From contig OZ231127.1 of NCBI GenBank assembly GCA_965153355.1, positions 99,324,001 to 99,388,000 of the forward strand: DNA of 64,000 bases, written 5' to 3'. This document shows positions 33,406 through 46,039 of this stretch, one piece after another. This DNA comes from Flaccisagitta enflata. Taxonomy: Eukaryota; Chaetognatha; Sagittoidea; Aphragmophora. Under the pieces are notes generated by a model. That model did not search any database and was not told the DNA's origin. It saw nothing but the letters and a program-made list of their open reading frames with translations. A program made the translations under genes and the position numbers. Position 1 is the stretch's first letter; each line of letters starts with the position of its first letter.

Positions 33406-34865
33406 TGGCAAAGCCACAACTGTGGAATGAATCATAAAGAAAATTAAGGGATAAATGAACAAGCAAAAAAATTAGTTAATAGTTGAAGTTTATTCTTTCC
33501 CCCTACCTCTGGTCTGTTTCCTCCCCATGTGGTCTAGGGATCTTTGATTTTAAGTTGCAAGTCAGATTTGAAACCGGAAGTCCGGGCCTTTTCAAAGAGT
33601 TCACCGTTGGAAAGAGACATCTTGATCTGCTTTGATAGAGGACTGTACTTCAAGTGAATTGAAATGGAAATGAGCATCTATTTGTCGCATTTCGTTATGC
33701 AATTTATCTGCTCATATTCATGCCACATGTTTTTGTTGCCTCAGCCGTCGCCGTTCCAGCGCTCGTCACCATTATCGACCTTTTCGTCGTCGTTGACGTC
33801 ATCATTGTAGTTATTGTTGTCTTGTACATGCTCTCGACCAGGTCAGATTTTTTCCAGAGGCGTTACAGTGGGTCACAGAAAGAAAAAATCCCAGACACAA
33901 GAATCTACCTACTCTTCCTCCTCCTCCTCCTTTCCCTCCTTCTCCTCCTCCCCTCCTCTTCCCCATCCCCTCCTCTTCCCTTCCTCCCCCCGTATCCTCG
34001 ACCTATATTCCAGATATTGTAGTTGTATAAATAACACTACCATAAGTCCAGGATATACTGCTCCTGTTTGCGTCATGAAATTTGATTTCTTGATCGTCGA
34101 TGAGAGAGAGATAGCAACAAGTATTTGTAAGGATGGAGAGATAGAGATAGCAACGAAGGAAATAAAGAAAAAAAAGGGCGCATTCTGAGGGGAAAAACAA
34201 GATTGATCCCGGGATTTGCCGGGTCTAGATCCGATCTATTACTCAAAGAATGAGTTCAAATAATGTGAAATAACCATTCACAGACCGTGCAAATCCGTGC
34301 AAATTATTTAACAGCTCCAAATAGCAGATAAGATGAATAAGTTGATTGCATTAATTTGTATATTTCAATTAAGCGATCAAAAAACTGAAAGCAGAAGCCG
34401 TTCTTTGCTCTAATAGAACCAGTTAGTCGTGCTTTAGCCAAACATTCCCCACTTTTTGATCAAAACTGAAAAAAAATGAGGAAACTGCTTCCGTGAAGGG
34501 AGAAAGCCAAAAATTTGGATTTTTGTGATAAAGGCTGCTTCTAGAGGGTGCCAAGGGTAAAATATGCGGTTCAGGTGATTCTTGGTGGTCCAGACACTTA
34601 CTATAAACATAAATGACACCCAGAAAAGATTTCCATGGCCAAATTCAAAGGTCAATATTTTGGCCTCATGTCTCGGTATCTTGTCTTATATTCTACAGTG
34701 CGCTGCCCTGCTTCCCATCACTCAAAAGAATAATGCAAAGCAGAGCTATGGGTATCGCTGGCAACATATCATTTTGATTGGTAAACATTCAGTCACCGTT
34801 ATTTGATAAGATCCAATGGTTCTACAATTGAAACATGATTGAATAATTGGGGGGGGCGCTTCAAG
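33406..34865. other. Unassigned sequence
   Basis: No recognised gene. It includes a TCCTCC-rich run at about 33,915-33,990 and, at about 34,698-34,770, GCGCTGCCCTGCTTCCCATC...GGGTATCGCTGGCA, a remnant of an FB-A tail. Confidence 0.45.
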
Positions 34866-34869
34866 TCAT

Positions 34870-35145
34870 AGACAATCGCGTTTTTAATGGGCCACTCGGT
34901 CACTTGCTATGTTCGTTCGCTTGAACCGCTCATTCCGCTCACTCGCTCCGCAGCACTTTACTTCGCTACACTGGTTTTGCTTGCTCGCTTTGCTTGCTCG
35001 CTTTGCTTGCTTGCTCCATTCACAGGCTTACCCACTTACTTCGCTCACTCCCTTGTGGGACAGTTGAAATTCTTGATGTGTGTTCTCATTGTAAACGTGT
35101 TTTACAGGAACAAACGCATTTTTGCTCTACACTAGAAACACGCCC
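34870..35145 (-). mobile_element. GGGCGTG-MITE, copy 2 (left end decayed)
   Basis: The right end ACTAGAAACACGCCC (35,131-35,145) and the interior GCTCACTCGCTCCG...TCCCTTGTGGGACAGTTGAA match copy 1 in reverse orientation. The left terminal repeat is no longer recognisable. Confidence 0.8.
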
Positions 35146-36039
35146 TGGGTGCTTTTGACCATAATCCTATTCAAGACGGTTGAAGCGAAATTTTGTTAAA
35201 GGTGAAGTTCTGCCTCAGATTTTAAAGGAGTGACAGATTTCTGGCAGATGTCTGTTATTTGTTGCGGACATGCAACTCTATAAGAGGCTTTATCCGTCTG
35301 TCAGTCCATGCATCCTTCTGTCAGACCGTTTGTCAAAAATGAAAAAAACGAGCTTTTTAGAAGTGTTTTTTGGGGTATGTGTGTAATGGCCTGTACCTAA
35401 ATGACTAAAAGCAATGAAATCGGCATTCTCCGAGCAGATAATGTTGTGGGGCTGTCTCAGGCTTCTAGTGGAACCAATATTGGGCTTGAAATTCTACTTT
35501 TAGGTTGCCGCGCCTTACCCTCTGTTAACCTTACCCCTATAGGAAATCAGAAATTTCAAAATACTGCAGAAAAAAACTGGCAGTTGAAAGCGTTTTCCTT
35601 TTTTTGATATTCCAATTAGAAGGTGGTCAAAAGTGGTGTCAAAGTTCATGAAACATACCTTTTCTTTCAATTTCTTTGTAAAATCATTGAGCATCTGCAA
35701 TAACCATTGATCATTTCAGAAAAACTCACATTCTCAATCAAAACAAATATGTATCAAAGAATACAGAGTTACCTGCTGGAGCTAAAACAATCACTTTTAC
35801 TTCTAGTGGAGTATATTGTAAGGTTGAAGAGCACAAAAAGCAAAAAGGGAATTAGTGCTTTTGATTTTCAGTAAAATGAAAAAAACCATAATTCTAAAGG
35901 AAACTATGATCAGTTTAGACAGCATAGTTTAGACAGTTTAAACAGTTTATACAGTTTAGCAGTTCAGACATTGTAAACCTTCGTTTAAGACATCCAAAGT
36001 TTTCTGCAATGACTTACCTTCTTTTAAAATCGTTGGCGT

Positions 36040-36922
<883 letters not shown>

Positions 36923-37410
36923 AACGATCAAGGACAGATTGGAGGAGCAAATACCCACATCCAAACAGTCAAATAGTTATAGCACAGGAAGACAGGCAAA
37001 GAGATAGATAGACAGACAGGAAACAGACAGACAGGAAACAGACAGAGAGGAGGAATGACAAACAGGGAGAGACAAATAGAAAAATGTATCATACCTTGTT
37101 TCCTTTTGTTTTTTTTTGTTTTTTTTTTTAATGAAAGAAGTGATTTTATTTGTTCCTAAGTCCCTAATAAGCACAAACAAGAAGATCAATGAATGATATC
37201 TCTTAGTTTGAGAGCAGATCCGGTTTAAGACCAATAGCCTACAATGGGCGTGTTTCTAGTGAAGATGAAAAACGCGTTTGTTCCTGTGAAACGCAATCAC
37301 AGCGTGAACACATATTGGGTGTGTTTCTACTCAAAGACACAAACGCGCTTCTTATGTGGGTTTTGAAAATCGCGATTTTACTTCACTCTCCCTGAAAAAA
37401 ACTAAGGCAC

Positions 37411-37499
37411 AAGGAAGATTCGAACTCTCTCCAAGTTGCCTTGTGTATTCAGCTCCTTTGAACTGGAAGTCAACGATCTTACCAACCACGCCATTAGGG
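37411..37499 (-). tRNA. tRNA-like sequence (pol III A and B boxes), probably SINE-derived
   Basis: On the minus strand TGGCGTGGTTGGTAAGATC resembles an A box and GAGTTCGAATCTTCC is a close B box. I could not fold a convincing acceptor or anticodon stem, so a tRNA relic or SINE head is more likely than a working tRNA. Confidence 0.35.
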
Positions 37500-37645
37500 C
37501 AATCACTCAATACTAGAATTTCGGTGGCCTTATTCTACAACTTTATATCAATTTATGGGTGTTCAATTGTGTATTGGCTATCTTATTTAATTGCGTCTCT
37601 ATTAAACAAGTATACCAGAAATAATTTTAAACATATGAGTGAATG

Positions 37646-37732
37646 TCTCAGTGGCGCAGGTGGTTAAGGCGTAAGCTTCTAGCCTGGTGGAAATTATAGC
37701 TTTTGAGCGTGGGTTCAATCTCTGCAAGAGGC
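37646..37732 (+). tRNA. tRNA-like sequence (Leu/Ser-like, class II form), probably SINE-derived
   Basis: TGGCGCAGGTGGTTAAGGC resembles the A box of class II tRNAs, and GGGTTCAATCTCTGC is a B box 60 bases later. GTCTC at the start can pair with GAGGC at the end with one wobble. The other stems are weak. Confidence 0.4.
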
Positions 37733-37804
37733 CAATGTTTTTTCAGGATGAGGGTGATGAAAATCGCGAATTGTAAAACCTACCTGAACAAGGTCAACAA
37801 ACCT

Positions 37805-38137
37805 TAGTCGCATGGTAATAAGGGTAATAAAGGTAAAAAAGGTAATTAAGGTAATTAAGGTGATAAAGATAATGAAGATAACTAAGTACCTATATCTTCC
37901 TATAATTACCCACATTTACCTACAACTACCTGTAAATACCTATAATTACCTACAATTTCATTAGATTACCATAAATTATCTATAATCACCTATAATTACC
38001 CATTATTTCCTATATTTCCTACAATTACCTCAATTTATAGTCCGAGACAACTTCTCTGACTTATATGATACAGATTACTAAAATACCTATATTTACCTAT
38101 AATTATCTAAAATTACCTAAAATTACCTATAATTACC
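37805..38137. repeat. Opposed GGTAATTA / TAATTACC decamer repeats
   Basis: GGTAATTAAGGTAATTAAGG-type units (37,815-37,880) face ATAATTACCTATAATTACC-type units (37,900-38,137 and again after 38,333), a loose palindrome within the nested MITE. Confidence 0.8.
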
Positions 38138-38333
38138 AACAAGGCCGGATACACGGCTACCCCAGTCGCGTGCGGGTGGGCAGGGGCCATAATCGAGGTC
38201 AGTGGAAAATTTGGGCAGGAGCAGTAAGGCCAAAAACCCCATTAACGCCAAAAAAGTAAAGTGTGACGGACGGACGGACCGACGGACGGACCGACAAAGC
38301 GGGGTGTAGAGTCGCGTAGCACGCGACTAAAAA
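38138..38333 (-). mobile_element. hairpin-CGGT element, copy 5
   Basis: The cleanest copy. AACAAGGCCGGATACACGGC, CCCAGTCGCGTGCGGGTGGG, GACGGACGGACCGACGGACG, and the hairpin AGTCGCGTAGCACGCGACT followed by AAAAA. It is inserted in the decamer array. A shorter relative ends at 38,471. Confidence 0.92.
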
Positions 38334-38693
38334 TTACCTATAATTACCTTTTATAACCTTCAATAACCTTCAAAATGACTATAAAGCCTATATTTCAAAA
38401 AAGTTACCTACCGACAGACCGACCAACCGACCGACATAGCGGCTTCTAGAGTCGCGTTCACGCGACTAAAAACGTGTTTCTGGCTTTGAGTAGAAACGCA
38501 CCCATTCAATAATTTCAACCGTCCCACGAGGGAGTGAGTGAAGTGAGTGAGCGAGCCCATGAATGGAGCGAGCGAGCAAAGCGATGCGGAGCGCTGCGGA
38601 GCGAGTGAGCGGAGTGAGCGGTGCAAGTGAACAAACATAGCGAGCGACTGAGTGGTCCGTTCGAAACGCGGTTGTCTGACTAGAAACGCACCC

Positions 38694-39000
38694 ATTGTGT
38701 AATCTCTCCAAACAAAATTTGCAAGTTGATTTACCGGAATACAGTAATACCCCTCACAAACTACCTCAAAGTGAACGGAAATTTGCCCTAAAATCAGGGG
38801 TGTATTAAGTTGAGCAGCCTTTGACTATTTCTCCCCCCCCCCCTCCGATCTTGATTTCCTTCCCCACCAGGTTGAAAAATGGTTTGATTTTCTACCCCAT
38901 AGTGTTTAGATATACCATATTTTTTCCCATTTAGAGCCCCCCCTCTAATTAGCGCCCCCCTCTTTCTCTGATCCTCAGATCAGTTATTTGTTGGAAAATA
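38694..39000. repeat. Segmental duplicate B' tail (pairs with about 21,341-21,640)
   Basis: GTAATCTCTCCAAACAAAAT, CAGTAATACCCCTCACAAAC and TTTAGAGCCCCCCCTCTAAT are shared with 21.3-21.6 kb. The TAATTAGCGCCCC piece also recurs in the nested MITE at 48.2 kb. Confidence 0.88.
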
Positions 39001-39201
39001 GGGAGGCAAATGGTTATTAAGCATAGAAGGATTAAGCCTCTTTAAGTGACTATGTCAGTGCCTACAAGAAAAACAATCTCAAGATTTCCTATAATTTCAC
39101 TTTTTCTTGAAATTCTGAAATTCATTATGAACAGGTCGCGCAGGGCAATATGTGGTCAGCGATACCTGTTGCCCTGCTTTGCATGATTGTGAGGGGAAGC
39201 A

Positions 39202-39655
39202 GGGCAGCGGCCCCAAAGGAGATAAAGTCCTGTAGAACACAGGGGGACTTTCGTTCATCTGTCCGTCCTTCCGTCATTTTGTCCATCCATCCGCCCTCTC
39301 AGGGCAGAAATTTGCCCTCTCAGGCCTGAAATCTAAGCTTTCAGGCCTGAAATCTGCCCTCTCATGCCTTGAATCTGTGAGAGCAGGGATAAGGCCTGGA
39401 AGGACCAATTTCAGGTCTGAAAGGGCCAATTTCAAACCTGAGAGATCAGATTCAAGGCCTGAGAGGGCAGATTTCAGGCCTGAGAGGGTAAATTTCAGGC
39501 CTGAGAGGGTAAATTTCAGGCCTGAGAGGGCAAATTTTAGGCCTGAGAGGGGCTGGGGGGGGACAAACGGACGGATGGAATTACGGATGGCCTGACAAAT
39601 GAACGAAAGTCCCCCTGTGTTCTACAGGACTTCGTCCTCTTCGGGGTCGCTGCCC
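39202..39655 (+). mobile_element. FB-A foldback element, copy 5
   Basis: GGGCAGCGGCCCCAAAGGAG at left, its partner ending GGGGTCGCTGCCC at right, with ACTTTCGTTCAT/ATGAACGAAAGT as the inner edge and AGGCCTGAGAGGGCAGATTT minisatellite units whose direction flips in the middle. Confidence 0.88.
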
Positions 39656-40276
39656 AAAAACTTAAGATAACGAAGTATTCTTAAATCAAAAGGGAGCGCT
39701 AATTGGAGGGTTTCATGAAAATGTCCGAGGCACCCGGGGCGCCCGGGGCGCTAAAAAGAACTAGTCATCCAAGGATTGCACATGGTCAGCGGTACCCAAT
39801 GCACCCTGATCAGGATTAGGTAATAAAATTGCTTTTCAGTCGTGGCGCCACAAAAATGGAAGTCTTAACCTGTTGTTTTTATCGACAAAAATTCCTAGAA
39901 AATGTTTTCTGCACCTTTTTATATGCTTTACTAGCAATTGGTTGTTCATTTTAGGTCTTGGTTTCAAGAAATTGCCCCAATTTTTTTTCATCAAATATAA
40001 GGCTAAAGTAAGAGCATTTTGATGCCATTTTCCTGGAAATCTAAAAACTGCCTTTTTGAGTCCATTCTGTACTCTGACACTCATGTTTTGTCCCCTACAT
40101 GAGCGTCCAACCGTGGAATTAAATCAAAGTTTGTAGAATGATTCAACCTTACTCATTTTCTTGCAAAAAACAACAGTTTAGTGCCATAAACAATTCTATT
40201 ACCTAAAACCCTATTTAATGTGGAAAGGGTGAATGCCCTGCTGGGAGTGATCCAGTGAAGAAGTGGAGTGAGAGCA

Positions 40277-40717
40277 GGGCAGCGGCCCCAAAGGGCCGAT
40301 GTCCTGTAGAACACAGGGGGGAATTTCCATACGTCCTGAGGGGCCTTAGATGACTGATTTAGGCCGCTGAAGGCATATTTGAAGGCTGGAGGGCATAATC
40401 AAGGCTTGGAGAGCCGATCTGAGGTTTGGAGGGCAAATTTAAGCCATGGGGGCTGATTTTATGCCTGGAGGGCTAATTGAGGGTCTGGAAGGCAGATTTG
40501 AGGTCTGGAGGTCAGATTTGAGGTGGGGGGCTGATCTGAAGCCTGGAAAGCTGATTTGAGGCCTGGGGGGCTAAATTGAGGGCTGGGAGGGCAAATTTGA
40601 GGGCTGGGAGTGCAAATTTGAGGCCAACAGGGGGGGGGGACGGAAGGACGGACGGACGGACGTATGGAAATTCCCCCCTGTGTTCTACAGGACATCGGCC
40701 CTTTGGGGCCGCTGCCC
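40277..40717 (-). mobile_element. FB-A foldback element, copy 6
   Basis: Inverted ends GGGCAGCGGCCCCAAAGGGC and GGCCCTTTGGGGCCGCTGCCC, minisatellite of the CTGGAGGGCTGATTTGAGG class, then CGGACGGACGTATGG. Confidence 0.9.
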
Positions 40718-40801
40718 AAAAAGATGGCCCAGGGGCAATATATGGTCAGCAATACCCGTTGCCCTGCTTTGCAAGATTGTAAATTGGAGTGAGTGGAAGC
40801 A

Positions 40802-41283
40802 GGGCAGCGACCCCGAAGGGGACGAAGTCCTGTAGAACGTCCATCCATCTGTCCATCCATCTGTCCATCCATCTGTCTGGCCTGAAATCTGCCCTATCAG
40901 GCCTAAAATCTGCCTTATCAGGCTTAAAATCTACCCTCAGGCCTGAAATCTGCCCTCTCAAGCCTTGAATCTGCCTGAGAGGACAGATTCAAGGCCTGAG
41001 AGGACAGATTGCAGGCCTGAGGGCAGATTTTTGGCCTGAGAAGGCAGATTCAAGGCTTTAAAGGGCAGATTTCAAGTCTGTGGGTAGATTTCAGGCCTGA
41101 TAGAGCACATTTCAGGCCTGATAGGGCAGATTTTGGGCCTGAGAGGGCCTGGGGAGGATGGACAGACAAATGGTGGGACGAATGGACGAACAAACAAACA
41201 AACGAACAAACAAACAAACGAACAAACGAACAAACGAACAAACTGTGTTCTACAAGACTTCGTTCCCTTCGGGGCCCCTGCCG
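40802..41283 (+). mobile_element. FB-A foldback element, copy 7
   Basis: GGGCAGCGACCCCGAAGGGG at left, TTCGGGGCCCCTGCC at right, CATCTGTCCATCCATCTGTC and GAACAAACAAACAAACGAAC as the tetranucleotide parts, and the AGGCCTGAGAGGGCAGATT minisatellite with reversal near 40,975. Confidence 0.85.
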
Positions 41284-41452
41284 AAAAAGTGTTGTAGTAG
41301 TCAACCCCACCTAAGATTGGGGGTCCGGGCCTCAGGGGGGCTCAAGAGGGCCCCTGAGCTAGGAAAAAGAAAGAAAGAAAGAAAACTAGTCATTTAAGGA
41401 TCGCATATGGTCAGCAGTACCCGATGCCCAGTAAAGAGGTGGAATGAGAGCA

Positions 41453-43877
41453 GGGTAGCGGCCCCAAAGAGCCAATGTCCTGTAGAACACAGACAACCTG
41501 AGGGAGATATATCGTGAGCGATTTACCCTGCGTTAATTAACGGCACATTAACGCCTCTAATTAACAAAATTGTTAATAAAAGGCAAAAAAGTACCATTAA
41601 TTAACGGTAGTTTTTATGCTGTTAATTAACACTTAAAAAACAATTGTTAATTAACGGTATATAGGTACCATGAAATTAACTAAGAATTTTTTTTTTTTTT
41701 AAGAAATTCAATGAAAATAAGTGCTAAAAAATGTTGTTAATTATCAGGTACCTATATGCTGATAATTAACATGCTATTTTTGATGTTAATTAACACCCCA
41801 TTTTATGCGTTAATTAACACAAAAAAAATATAGATTATTAACAAATTGTTAAGAATATACAATTTTTCGGTGTTAATTAACGGGTGAAATGTGGTGTTAA
41901 TCAACATCAAAAACAGTGTGTTAATTAACTCAAAAAAATATAGATTTTTAACAATCAATGATCAGGAACCTAAATGCTGTTAATCAACATGCTGTTTTTT
42001 TTATTAATTAACACCAGATATCATGCGTTAATTAACATACAAAAAAATATAGATTATCAAAAAAGTAATCAGGTACCTTTATGCTGTTAATTAACATGCT
42101 GTTTTTGATGGTAATTAACACCACATTTCATCCGTTAATTAACACGAAAAAACATAGATTTTTAACAAATTAATAAAGACATACAATTTTTTGGTGTTAA
42201 TTAACGGATGAAATATGGTGTTAATTAACATTAAAAACAGCCTGTTAATTAACACAGAAAAAATATAGATTATTAACAAATTGATCAGGTATCTATATGC
42301 TGTTAATCAACATGCTGTTTTTGATGTTAATTAACACCAAATTTCATGCGTTAATTAACACCAAAAAAATATTGATGATTAACAAATTGTTAAAGATATA
42401 CAATTTTTTTGTATCAATTAACGGGTAAAAAGTGGTGTTAATTAACAGCATAGAGTTACCTTATCAATTTGTTGATAATCTATATTTTTTCTGTGTTAAT
42501 TAACACACTGTTTTTGATGATAATTAACACCATATTTCACTCTTAAATTAACCCTAAAACATTGTATATTTTCAACAATTTGTTTTTAATCCATATTCTT
42601 TTGATTAACGCATGAAATGTAGTGTTAATTAACGTCAAAAACAGTGTGTTAATTAACACAGAAAAATTATAGATTATTAACAAATTGATAAGGTACCTCT
42701 ATGCTGTTAATTAACACCAGATTTCACCCGTTAATTAATACAAAAGAATTGTATATCTTTAACAATTTGTTAATCATCAATATTTTTTTAGTGTTAACTA
42801 ACGCATGAAATTTGGTGTTAATTAACATCAAAAACAGCATGTTGATTAACAGCATATATGTACCCAATCAATTTGTTAATAATCTGTATTTTTTCTGTGT
42901 TAATTAACAGGCTGTTTTTGATGTTATTTAACACCACATTTCACCCGTTAATTAATACCAAAAAATTGTATGTCTTTATTAATTTGTTAATAATCTAAGT
43001 TTTTTTGTGTTAATTAACGGGTGGAATGTAGTGTTAATTAACATCAAAAACAGCATGTTAATTAACAGCAATTTTAATAATTTATATTTTTTTGTGTGTT
43101 AATTAACGCATGAAATCTGGTGTTAATTAATATAGAAAACAACATATTGATTAACAGCATATAGGTACCTGGTCAAATTGTTAATAATCTTCATTTTTTT
43201 TTTGTTAATTTACACACTGTTTTTGATGTTAATTAACACCACATTTCACCTGTTAATTAACACAAAAAAATTGTATATTTTTAACGAATTGTTAATAATC
43301 TATATTTTTTTGTGTTAATTAACGCATAAAATGGGGTGTTAATTAACATCAAAAATAGCATGTTAATTAACAGCATATAGGTACCTGATAATTAACAACA
43401 GCTTTTAGCACTTATTTTCATTGAATTTCTTAAAAATAAAAAAATATTTTTCTTAGTTAATTTTATGGTACCTATATAGTGTTAATTAACGGCGTTAAAG
43501 TACTGTTAATTACCATGGCCAAAATCAGGGACGATATACCAGACCTGAGGGGGCATATTTAGGGCTTTAGATGACTTATTTAGGCCACTGAAGGCATATT
43601 TGAGGGCCTGAGGTCAGGTTTCAAGGGCAAATTTGAGGCTGATTGAACTTCTGGAGGGCAGATTTGAGGTCTGGAGGGCAGATTTGAGGCATGGGGGGGC
43701 TGATTTGAAGCCTGGAGGACTGATTTGAGGCCTGGAGGGGTAAATTGAGGCCTGGAAGGACTAATTTGACGCCTTGATGGTCAACAGGGGGGGGGACAGA
43801 CGGACGGACGGAAGGACAGACATCTGGAAATTCCCCCCTGTGTTCGACAGGACATCGGCTCTTTGGGGCCGCTGCCC
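41453..43877 (-). mobile_element. FB-A foldback element, copy 8, host of the TTAATTAAC palindrome
   Basis: Orthologous to copy 4 in the duplicate block. Its minisatellite resumes after the insertion (from 43,543) and its right end finishes GGGGCCGCTGCCC at 43,877. Confidence 0.9.
41505..43542. mobile_element. TTAATTAAC palindromic element with 9-bp target duplication
   Basis: ACCTGAGGG lies on both sides (41,496-41,504 and 43,543-43,551) but once in the empty paralogue (22,858-22,866). The 2,038-bp element is largely self-complementary: for example GAAATTCAATGAAAATAAGT near 41,705 mirrors ACTTATTTTCATTGAATTTC near 43,410, and GGTACCTATATGC mirrors GCATATAGGTACC. Inside, TGTTAATTAACA-type palindromes recur every 20-40 bases with spacers such as CATCAAAAACAG and TATAGATTATTAACAAATTG in both senses. 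The ends are AGATATATCGT and, inverted, CTGGTATATCGT. No coding frame. A 9-bp duplication recalls Mutator-like elements, but no family match is claimed. Confidence 0.92.
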
Positions 43878-44375
43878 AAATAGTAGAAACAAAAAAAGAG
43901 AAAAAAAAAAGAAAAAAAGAAAGAGTTGTTTATGATAATGAGAAAAGGATCAGTCCGCACGCACAATTCAATTGACCCAATTCAGACATTTTCAAGCCCT
44001 GTTGGACTCTATTGATCAATTTTGAGCCCCATTATAAGGAAATCAATGCCATCTTATTAGTAAAGTCTCAAGTCCAAACAAGTCTAGAGATGTAGAGCAG
44101 TTTCTTTTAAATGGATTATTGATTCAGTGAAGGTGACAAACAAATTTGAAGGGAAGTTATAATGACCTTTTCAAAACTAAAGGATATTTTGTAGTTTTTA
44201 GTTGCGTGCACGTGACTTTATAACCTGCTTTTTTTGGAGGTTTTTTGCTGGTTTAGGGTTGGTAAGTAGGGGGGGGGGGAGAGGGGGGCAGCAGAGGGGG
44301 CTAGAAGGATGGCTTCCCATTTCTCTTGCCAACCCTGCCCGGTTCCCACCCCTGCCCACTAGCCTGTACTGAAAT

Positions 44376-44965
44376 GACTAAATCCAAAAAAATCAAAATT
44401 CTACGAGCAGTTCATGTTGTGGAGCTGTCTTGGGCATCTATTGTCATCATTTTCAGCTTGAAAAGTTTACGTCTTGGTTGCCGCGCTTTACCTTGAACTT
44501 TTCATGGGTCAATAGAAAACCAAAAATTTCAAATTGCTCAAATCAAAGTTTTGACAGCAGATTTGAAATCTAGATGAAAAACTGTCTGTTGAAAGTGCTT
44601 TTCTTTTCTTAAAATTCCTTCGGGATCATTATCAAAATCCACACTAAAGATTCTTAAAAAAGGTAAGTTCAACGATTTTACAAGAAAATCGAAAGGAAAG
44701 GTATGTTTCACGATATTTGACAGCACTTTTGACCACCTTCATGTTGGAATATCCAAAAAAGGAAAACACTTTCAGCTGTCAGTTTTTTCTGCAGATTCCA
44801 AATCTGCAGACAGAATTGGAATATGAGTATTTTGAAATTTTGGATTTCCTATAGGGGTAGGATGATAGAAAGTAAGGCGCAGCCACCTAAAAGTAGAATT
44901 CCAAAGCCAATATTGATTTCAATAGAAGCTTGAGACCGTCCCACAACATGATCTGCTTGTAGAAT
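44376..44965. mobile_element. GACTAAA palindrome, copy 2
   Basis: The left half (AAATTCTACGAGCAGTTCAT, GTTGCCGCGCTTTACC) and the right half (GGCGCAGCCACCTAAAAGTA, ATGATCTGCTTGTAGAAT) are diverged inverted repeats. The paralogue at 23,722-24,205 has lost the right end. Confidence 0.7.
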
Positions 44966-44984
44966 GTTAAATTTATTGCTTTTT

Positions 44985-45490
44985 GGGCAGCAGCCCCAAA
45001 GGGTCGATGTCCTGTAAGACACAGGGGTGAATTTCCTTACGTCCGTCCTTACGTCTGTCCGTCCGTCCGTCCATCCATCCGTCCGTACGTCCCCCCCTGA
45101 ACCTTCTCAATTCTTAAATTTCCATTCAATAGCATGGGAAAATGACAAAATGCAAACTTCCCATTGAATAACATGGGAAAATGACATCTTGCAAACTTCC
45201 CATTGAATAACATAGGAAAATGACAACTTGCAAACTTCCCATTGAATAATATGGAAAATTAACAAAAAAAAAAACAAAATGCAAAATAGCAATTGGATAA
45301 TACGGAAAATTGACAAAAAATGAAATTCCCATTGAATAACATGGAAAATTGACAATAAATTGTAGAAAATACATAGCTCCCATTGAATATAATGGAAAAT
45401 TGCCTTTAAGGCCTCAAATATGCCTTCTCAGGACGTAAGGAAATTCACCCCTGTGTCCTACAGGACATTGGCCCTTTGGGGCCGCTGCCC
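44985..45490 (+). mobile_element. FB-A foldback element, copy 9 (second interior class)
   Basis: Same inverted ends as copy 2, but the interior is the CATTGAATAACATGGGAAAA minisatellite rather than the AGGCCTGAAATC class. A tail with GGGCATCGGGTACCGCGGAC follows to about 45,575. Confidence 0.92.
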
Positions 45491-45620
45491 TGCTCTCACT
45501 CCACCTTTTCAGTTGATCACTCCAAGCAGGGCATCGGGTACCGCGGACCATGTGCAATCCTTGGATGATCCGGCCTTGTTGAGTTCAGCCATGGAAAAGA
45601 ATATCCGGTTCACTGATCAA

Positions 45621-45858
<238 letters not shown>

Positions 45859-46039
45859 TTCATCAAATTGTTCTGTTGAGGTGATCTTGTTTATCTGTAT
45901 TGACCGCTTAAGTCATCCATTCGCACTTTTCAAAAACTCGTTTTTGTCATCCCTTAAACGATTACCTTGTAACGCGATCTTGTTTACATCTACTGACCCT
46001 TAATCAGCCGAATTCCGTTTATCCACTTGTAAAAAAATT

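Larger units (their letters stand above)
37317..38503. mobile_element. Nested MITE with ATT target duplication
   Basis: Terminal inverted repeats GGGTGYGTTTCTACTCAAAG (20 bases, one mismatch) are flanked by ATT at 37,314-37,316 and 38,504-38,506. The uninterrupted paralogue has one ATT at 21,151-21,153. A 3-bp duplication with GGG-starting ends suggests PIF/Harbinger-like mobilisation, though ATT is not the usual TWA. The cargo is two divergent tRNA-like sequences, TACC/GGTA decamer repeats and two hairpin-CGGT elements. Confidence 0.9.
37246..38693. mobile_element. GGGCGTG-MITE, copy 3, split by a nested element
   Basis: The outer ends match copy 1 (GGGCGTGTTTCTAGT at 37,246 and ACTAGAAACGCACCC ending 38,693), as do the flanks. 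The copy is interrupted by a 1.19-kb element at 37,317-38,503. Confidence 0.92.
41305..44830. repeat. Segmental duplicate C' (pairs with about 22,655-24,205)
   Basis: Carries the same FB-A copy and flanks as the partner but is enlarged by the 2,038-bp TTAATTAAC palindrome. Confidence 0.9.

Noticed and set aside
33720-34022. Hydrophobic frame beginning MPHVFVASAVAVPALVTIID
   Set aside because: Looks like a membrane helix but soon enters TCC-rich low-complexity sequence; no family resemblance or splice context.
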